Below, in pieces: positions 58,228 to 64,000 of a stretch of DNA of 64,000 nucleotides. Numbering within the stretch: position 1 is the first letter of the stretch; every line of letters starts with the position of its first letter. Source of the stretch: Acanthosoma haemorrhoidale (Eukaryota > Arthropoda > Insecta > Hemiptera > Acanthosomatidae); NCBI GenBank assembly GCA_930367205.1, contig OV884012.1:154333405-154397404 (forward strand). Reading direction: 5' to 3'. Below the pieces are notes generated by a model. It did no database searches. It was not told the DNA's origin and worked only from the letters and a program-made list of their open reading frames with translations. Made by a program: the position numbers and the translations under genes.

Positions 58228-59750
58228 AGTACTAGTGAGTGGTCGGATGTTTATACACCCAGAGGTCGAGGGGCCCCTAGTGAGGTGACGCCGATCTTAG
58301 TATTTAAGAAAATAACATGAAATTTAGTCTTGTCACTAGCGCTTTTGGCAGCTATACTTCCGTTATCTAATGCTTAAATTTAAATTTTATCATAACCTAC
58401 AAGCGGCTCATAACTATAAAATCTCAGTATTTGGTTTTGCTTGTAGTTAATAACCCTTTCTTGTATGTAACAAGTTATAGTTATAAAGGAATTTTTAACC
58501 TTCACCCGTTCTCTCCAGATATTTCTTTCCCATTTATATATTCAATTTATTTTATTCTTAAATGATTTGTTGTATGTTTTTTGTGTGCGTCGTACCACGT
58601 GTCCGTGGACGTCATAATTCAGGGTTTAATGAGGTAATTGTCGTTTTTATCTTGCCTAACTTTATTCTGAGTTTGTCACCGAAATATTTTACACTCTTCT
58701 TGCAAACACTCAGTCACAGACGCAGCCTCACACCAAGATGTACTCCAGCGTAAAGACAGCGTCACGCTAGCCCCAGTGATGCAATTCATTGATGACAGTT
58801 TAACTGTTGTGAAATATTCTAATAAATTCAGAAATGTAGTAGATTTATTAACTTGGCTTTCAAAATTTTTTTTTTCTCTCCAAGGCAGGGGCATTTATTC
58901 AGACGTCCCTCCCGGATATACTTCATGATTTAAAATCGCTTGCTTGTACAAACAATGACACAAATCGGAACAATCAGAGCTTAATTACGCATAAACTCCG
59001 ACGGTACAAAGACTTATTTTTGAATGTCCTTACACTCGGGAGGAAATACATTTGCAGAACAATTGAACGACGGAATGACTTGAATTGAATCCACTTGACA
59101 AATCCTTGATGCATCGGCCATTTCCATCGGAAGTCGGTCACGTGCCATTAGCTCTTAATAATAAAACCTGCTACCTAACTACTGTCCGTGGTACTTTTGA
59201 AAAAGTCAAATACAACCGAAGTCGACAATGGGTTGTCGGATGTGAAATCGGCCGTGACAACGGGGGGGGGATGGTGAAATAATCAAAAAGCTACAGGAAT
59301 ATTGGTCGGGTGTAGGGGGGGGGGTGCAGAAATGGTGCAACACGTCCAGCCCTCGGCGGAGGAATAATGACTCATTAATAACTGTAACCATTTCCTGAGG
59401 GAGAGGGGGTAGGTTTTGTATTTTTCCGAATACTATCTATCACAGTGGGGACAAAGGGGGCCCGGGCCGGCCAGGAAGGGGGGCATAAATAACCGCGGGG
59501 TTGGGGCTTCCTGGGTCACCTGCCCCCCCCCCCCCTCAGGTCGATCAATCGTCTTAGCTCTCTGTTCCGTGGGGATGCTGCTGCTGGGTCAATCCTAAGG
59601 CCATCTCACCAGAGGACAAGTAATTCTTGACCAGCGATCTACATAGTTTTGACCAAACCACAGATGTCTGCATTTAAACAAAAAATGGTCAAATTGTGAT
59701 GTAACCACAATGTTTCCTATACATTTCTGAGATACTAGTCTGGTTGTTTT
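58228..59750. other. No gene recognised
   Basis: Non-rDNA sequence to the right of the rDNA block. It includes G-rich or C-rich homopolymer patches near 59,263-59,330 and 59,450-59,535. Short frames only. Confidence 0.5.
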
Positions 59751-59754
59751 TTTT

Positions 59755-59995
59755 GTGACGGAAAGTCCTTAAAGACCACGCGAATATCATTACTTTCGGT
59801 TCTTTTCTTGTTTTTTGTTTTTACTTTCCTTCCATTTTTTCCTCATTACCTCTGTGTGCTTCTGTTTTCTTTCTTCTGTCCACGCAACTCCTTTTTAGAT
59901 TTTTTCTTTCCCACAAGAACCTTGATTTCCTTCAGTCTTTTTCTATATCTTTCTCCGTCCTGACAATCCTGGTCCGTTATTCCTAGTCTTTACTA
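59755..59995 (-). mobile_element. RTE-like LINE 3' end, 5'-truncated copy
   Basis: Near-copy of 24,803-25,045 in the same orientation (CGGAAAG..CTTAAAGACCACG, CTTTCTTCTGTCCACG, CCTGACAATCCTGG), cut off at its 5' side near the T/A-rich run at 60,019. Confidence 0.75.
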
Positions 59996-59999
59996 GTCT

Positions 60000-61610
60000 G
60001 TTTATTACTTATATTAACAAAAAAAAAAAAAAAAAAAAATGGCAAATTTACAGTCAGTAAAACTAAAATGGAGGGAAGGACTAATGTAGCAGTGAATTTG
60101 GAGGGCCTTGGCTTGAGAGGAGACAAGATATACCAAGAGAAAGAGAGAGACAGGCTTGCAAGATCCGAAGTTGCATACAAGCTGCAGTACTGAATAATTG
60201 CAGTCAGTGATGACCGAGTAAAGTTTCGAATATGAATTTGCGTCTAACATCACCCTATTAAAGATTAAGCTACTGATTTGTAAATTTAACAATTACTTGA
60301 TTGTGCTTGTCAAAGTTGAAAAGGCTAATTAAAAATATAATAAGATGCACGACAAGACTATAGATTCTAAAACCATATGATCAAACAAAATAATATAGTT
60401 ATGTTTGTCCACATAAATTAGAATTTGCACATTAAGGCCTGAATGGATGAATATACAATTAACTTGTAAGACGTTACATCTATATACAGGTTGTATGTTC
60501 TGCTGCCAGAGAATGAGCTAGGATAACAGTGTCCACTGCCTTCTTTAAGAGTTCTCAAAATTTACCAACAAACAAATTTATTCAACAGAAAGTGGGTTCT
60601 TTGACAGTTCAGTCCCCCCTAAAATTTACAGTGCATAAACATAAAATGTTGAACTGAAATAATAAAAGACATACACTCTTAAAAGACTCAATAATAATTA
60701 ATTATTATATCATAATTAAATAATGTATTAATAATTAACGATAAGAAAATAATACAAAATAGCATGAAAAAGTAGTAATATGAGTAATTGTAATCAATTA
60801 AAATAATTTATATACATTACAGAAAAAGGAATGTGGACTTTCCTAAGGAGAAGGAATCCTTTTTTATGACTGCTTGCAGACAGCCACTCCTGGGCATGTC
60901 CGGATTTTACACGGACCCAGAATGTAGCGGTAAAACAATTTTGCTAGAGCGGTGGAGAAGGTAACAGTAGGAACTGATTAATTTAAATTAAATTACATAA
61001 AAGCTAATTAATATTTATTGAACACAAATGAGATCGATGTAATTTATTGGAGACAACTGTTGCAAACCATCCAAAAAAATAATATACTTTTAACTAAAAA
61101 AATTACCTAAAAAGGTCACGATCATTTTATTTGTAGATTTGTGACCTAATTTTTCTGTTTATTCAATTCTGAGATATTACCGTACAATTTTGAGTAAATT
61201 TAATTAAAATTCGTTACAATCCTCTTTTTGAGGTCGTGTTAATCAAATAATTTGTTGCCATGCGGAGAGACAACAGGGTTCCGAATCCTACCACAATAAT
61301 TAATCACTTATGTAAAATTAAAAATATTTAAAGACCTCTGATTAAACCGATATATATATGTATTAAATAAGTATTAATTTAGACTAATGCTAATAAATGA
61401 TGACACATCCTACGGAACCTTACATAATTAAATACATGTGTTAGATTATAACACAAGAGTGTGTCCTTTCCTGAATAAGTTCATACCTTTGTTCGATTGT
61501 GTATTAGGTATTTGAAGGGAAAACTTAAATAGATTCCCGATCCTACACAATACTGTTTCTTGAACTTCAAAATAATAATCTTTTTTTTTTTTTATGACTC
61601 CTCTATTGTG
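60000..61610. other. No gene recognised
   Basis: AT-rich. One GC-richer patch at 60,830-60,960 without a match. A long A run at 60,019-60,039 may be the tail of a retroposed copy. Confidence 0.5.
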
Positions 61611-61611
61611 C

Positions 61612-61712
61612 TATAATTACAATCTGCCTTTTATAAGGCAATAAGTAATAAGATAAATGCTCTCATTCATACCATATTTACAGTCATCATTCACTCGCTC
61701 ATATCAAAATAA
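61612..61712 (-). mobile_element. Jockey 3'-tail fragment
   Basis: Contains AATTACAATCTGCC, GGCAATAAGTAATAAGATAA, and CATTCACTCGCTCAT, the outer part of the Jockey tail in reverse. Only about 100 bp remain. Confidence 0.65.
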
Positions 61713-62040
61713 TAATCTACACCCGATAAAACAGAAATTAGCCGATTTCGGAGAGAATCTACTTCAGCCCATCTAGATACGATATTCCACCCAGTGTGTG
61801 ACATTGTGATCTGTTGTTGCTAGTACCTGTTGAAAAATTTCTAGGCATATATTGTCAATTAAATACTTAATCCACAACCAGCGCAGACATCCTAGTGGAT
61901 AATTATCACAATTATCCATTTCAGATTGCAATTTCTCTTGAGTAAACAACTGAACGTCTGAAAATGAATGACGGTACAACAGGCTGCCAAATTGAAATAT
62001 TTTGTAATATAAAAACATTTTATTATAAAAAAATATGTAT

Positions 62041-62090
62041 GTATATATATAATATATATTATATAAATATGTATGTATATATAAGATATA
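62041..62090. repeat. (TA)/(TATG) low-complexity run
   Basis: TATGTATGTATATATATAAT-type sequence, partly palindromic. Confidence 0.8.
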
Positions 62091-62296
62091 TGGCCGAAAG
62101 TGATATTCCTAGTTTACTACAAAGATGACCTTCAAGGTTGATTGATTGAATCAATCGATCTTGTGAGTTAAGGTTACTTCAAGATATTTTAATAAATAGT
62201 ACAATCCCGTTTTAACAACAATAAAATATTTAAAAACAATATAAATAATTGACAATATTGATCAGGCGCAGGTCACATCCTATGGAAATGAGAGCA

Positions 62297-62460
62297 TCAT
62301 TTCTTCTTCTCGAAGAGGACGACGAGAGCGGTGTAGTCTGAGCAATCTTCCCTTTCGAGCATTGTTGAGATGATGAAGTGGATTTCGTGAAAGTAAATCT
62401 TCCGCAACTGTCCATGCAGCAAGTCTGGCGGATGCGGATCAATCGTATTCAATCTTAATA
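62297..62460 (-). CDS. Second JHAMT-like methyltransferase, terminal exon
   Basis: 164-nt coding part of a last exon on the minus strand. The acceptor GATTTCAG lies at 62,461-62,468. After two leading bases, which fit the phase of the homologous exon at 9,552, it reads LRLNTIDPHPPDLLHGQLRK, then IYFHEIHFIISTMLERED and DYTALVVLFEKKK with stop TGA at 62,297-62,299. Alignment with the left gene is continuous (RLTTVDP/RLNTIDP and DYTALLVLFKKNK/DYTALVVLFEKKK), with one residue of length difference. It is therefore a paralogue with a conserved intron position. The remaining exons should lie at higher coordinates, outside the window or beyond the repeats here. Function is inferred from the family, as for the left gene. 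Confidence 0.7.
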
Positions 62461-62939
62461 CTGAAATCAATTTAAATTAGGTTTTCAAATTTAATACTAA
62501 ATAAACAATGTAACGTAATTGAGTAGGTGTCATCAGTTTTATATCGCTTGCTTTACACAGGTGGTCTGAAAAGTTTCCGATCTCAACATGAAGATGATAA
62601 TAAAATAAATAAAAGCTAGTGAAATAAAAGCTTTGTTAGGTCGGAAACTTTTCTACTAAGAACAAGTAGAAGGGGCTTAAGCAGAACTGTATACCTGCCT
62701 TGTGACTTCATGGAAGTCACTGACGGTTCCTGTTATTTTTAAGTAAGCAACCACATCCCTCCAAAACCTACCTACTTCCCAGAATATTATCTTTTTCTTA
62801 TACATATATGTCTCAGCTTTACCCCAGACCCAACTCTTCCCTAGACATTCCACCCAATATGCAGTAACGTAGCTCTTAATATTTGTATATACCAGTGTTT
62901 TGATTATACTTCATAATACTGATTAACAACAACAAGGAC

Positions 62940-63230
62940 TTTTGATTGAAAGGATTGGATACGCTAGATGTTCGACTTTTTTGCTGTCCCCCATAGCTCT
63001 ATTCCACATGTCCAGATTGGCTTGAGTATAACTTTGTAGATAAGTAGTTTATTTCTGTTGAGAGATAGGATGTCCTTCGAAGTAGTCTGTACAGTTGTCC
63101 AACGCGTCTGTTTAGTTCTTGTCTTTTTAGCCTCGTGTGTGGGTTCCATGTCAGTATTTTGTCGAGATGGAAGCCTAAATACCGTACTGTCTCAGACACA
63201 GGGAGAGGAATCGAACTTAATAAATCATTT
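62940..63230 (-). mobile_element. Jockey RT fragment
   Basis: The minus strand reads VRYLGFHLDKILTWNPHTRL, then KRQELNRRVGQLYRLL and LKPIWTCGIELWGTAKKSNI (two frames). It is the same region as 2,420-2,660 in the left Jockey copy. Both the 5' and 3' parts are missing. Confidence 0.75.
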
Positions 63231-63611
63231 CTTTCTTTAATTAAAAGACACTCCTCTACAAAGATTATTTAATTATCGTAAAATCGGAGAGCTTAATCGA
63301 TCTATTCGAGTATTTGCTACTTATTTGTTTTATATCCGGTACAACAAAATGGTAAAAATACTATTCCCAACCTGCACTAATGAACAGTGTTACCAACTGG
63401 ACAAATGTAAGCACTTCAATAACACTTCAAAGCAATTTGTAACGTTATTGGTTTCATTTTAATATTTATTGTCAGACGAAAACTGCTCGTTCTTATAGAA
63501 ACAACCCTGAAATCAGCACAGAGAAATCTTGAAGAGAACGTTATGTGACACATCCTTCCAAAAAACACTCATCAGGGGCTTCTGAAGAGATGATTATGAG
63601 ATTCAATTGGG

Positions 63612-64000
63612 TCGGGTCGTCACGAGGGGGGTGCCTAGTTACCCTAGCCCTGGTGACGAAGTGAGGGTTGATTAGGCTATGACCTGGACAATCGTTTCAT
63701 GACGGGTCTTACTATCTGACTCCATATTTGATAGGCATGTGCCCCGACAATGCACTATGTTCAGGAGAAGAGGTATAGGGTAGGTAGTGTAGGTAGTTTG
63801 TGTGGTATTGGAATGACCACGAATTCACAGTCAGTATCTGAGGGTAGGCGAAATCCGTCCGGATCCTAAAGGCGAGTGTGAGCCGGAGAGAAGCAGACTT
63901 GATTGCCGTGGGAGACACTACTAGGTAAAGTGTGTAGGGCCACGACAACCGTTGTCCTCGAGGGAGAGGTCTCTCCCAAGGAGATGCTAGTTTTAGCGAG
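63612..64000 (-). repeat. LTR-like dispersed repeat, copy 6, runs off the window
   Basis: Starts near GTCGGGTCGTCACGAGG and follows copies 4 and 5 (GACCTGGACAATCGTTTCAT, ATTTGATAGGCATGTGCCCC) until the window ends inside it. Confidence 0.65.

Noticed and set aside
60019..60292. 92-codon minus-strand frame with a hydrophobic stretch
   Set aside because: It ends in a poly(A)/poly(T) tract coding for a phenylalanine run. Low complexity and no motif.

Overview
The window is nuclear DNA of an insect. It is AT-rich, spliced and full of repeats. The 28S rRNA sequence, the R2-type insertions in 28S, and two gene tails resembling insect juvenile-hormone-acid-type methyltransferases all point to insects. 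The order cannot be fixed from sequence alone.

Layout. 1-3.2 kb: a decayed Jockey-clade LINE. 4.1-9.7 kb (+): the last three exons of a SAM-dependent methyltransferase gene of JHAMT type, with LINE debris in its introns. 10-35 kb: almost pure repeats. These are a deletion derivative of a pogo/Tigger transposon, a family of LTR-like repeats in both orientations, many 5'-truncated tails of the same Jockey element, a second LINE with a dead catalytic motif, two adjacent fold-backs and a 4.2-kb inverted duplication. 35.5-58.2 kb (all on the minus strand): a rearranged 28S rDNA segment loaded with R2-site retrotransposons. 58-64 kb: repeats, plus the terminal exon (minus strand) of a second methyltransferase of the same family. 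The two methyltransferase genes converge on the repeat and rDNA block.

The rDNA block, read in 28S sense from high to low coordinates: 28S fragment (58,227-57,551), joined at the R2 site to a conventional single-ORF R2 (element 3). Element 3 is split by a young Ty3/Gypsy element (52,513-57,204) and is cut off and fused to the 5' end of another 28S at about 51,635. That 28S runs to its R2 site at 48,939, where element 2 (43,912-48,938) sits. Then come 509 bp of 28S downstream of the R2 site, element 1 (36,831-43,402), and 28S again from the same R2 site to its 3' end (about 35,490).

Main observation. Elements 1 and 2 are R2-site LINEs with a restriction-like endonuclease whose ORF2 has the R2 layout (zinc finger, Myb, RT, CCHC, RLE). 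Each is preceded by a separate ORF1 with coiled coil, RNA-binding-like region and CCHC knuckles, of the kind found in APE-type LINEs such as R1 and Jockey. In both copies ORF1 (in its unshifted frame) overlaps ORF2 by the same 8 nt. Typical R2 has one ORF. This looks like an R2 lineage with an acquired gag-like ORF1. Both copies carry inactivating lesions, but different ones, so each can be read with the help of the other.
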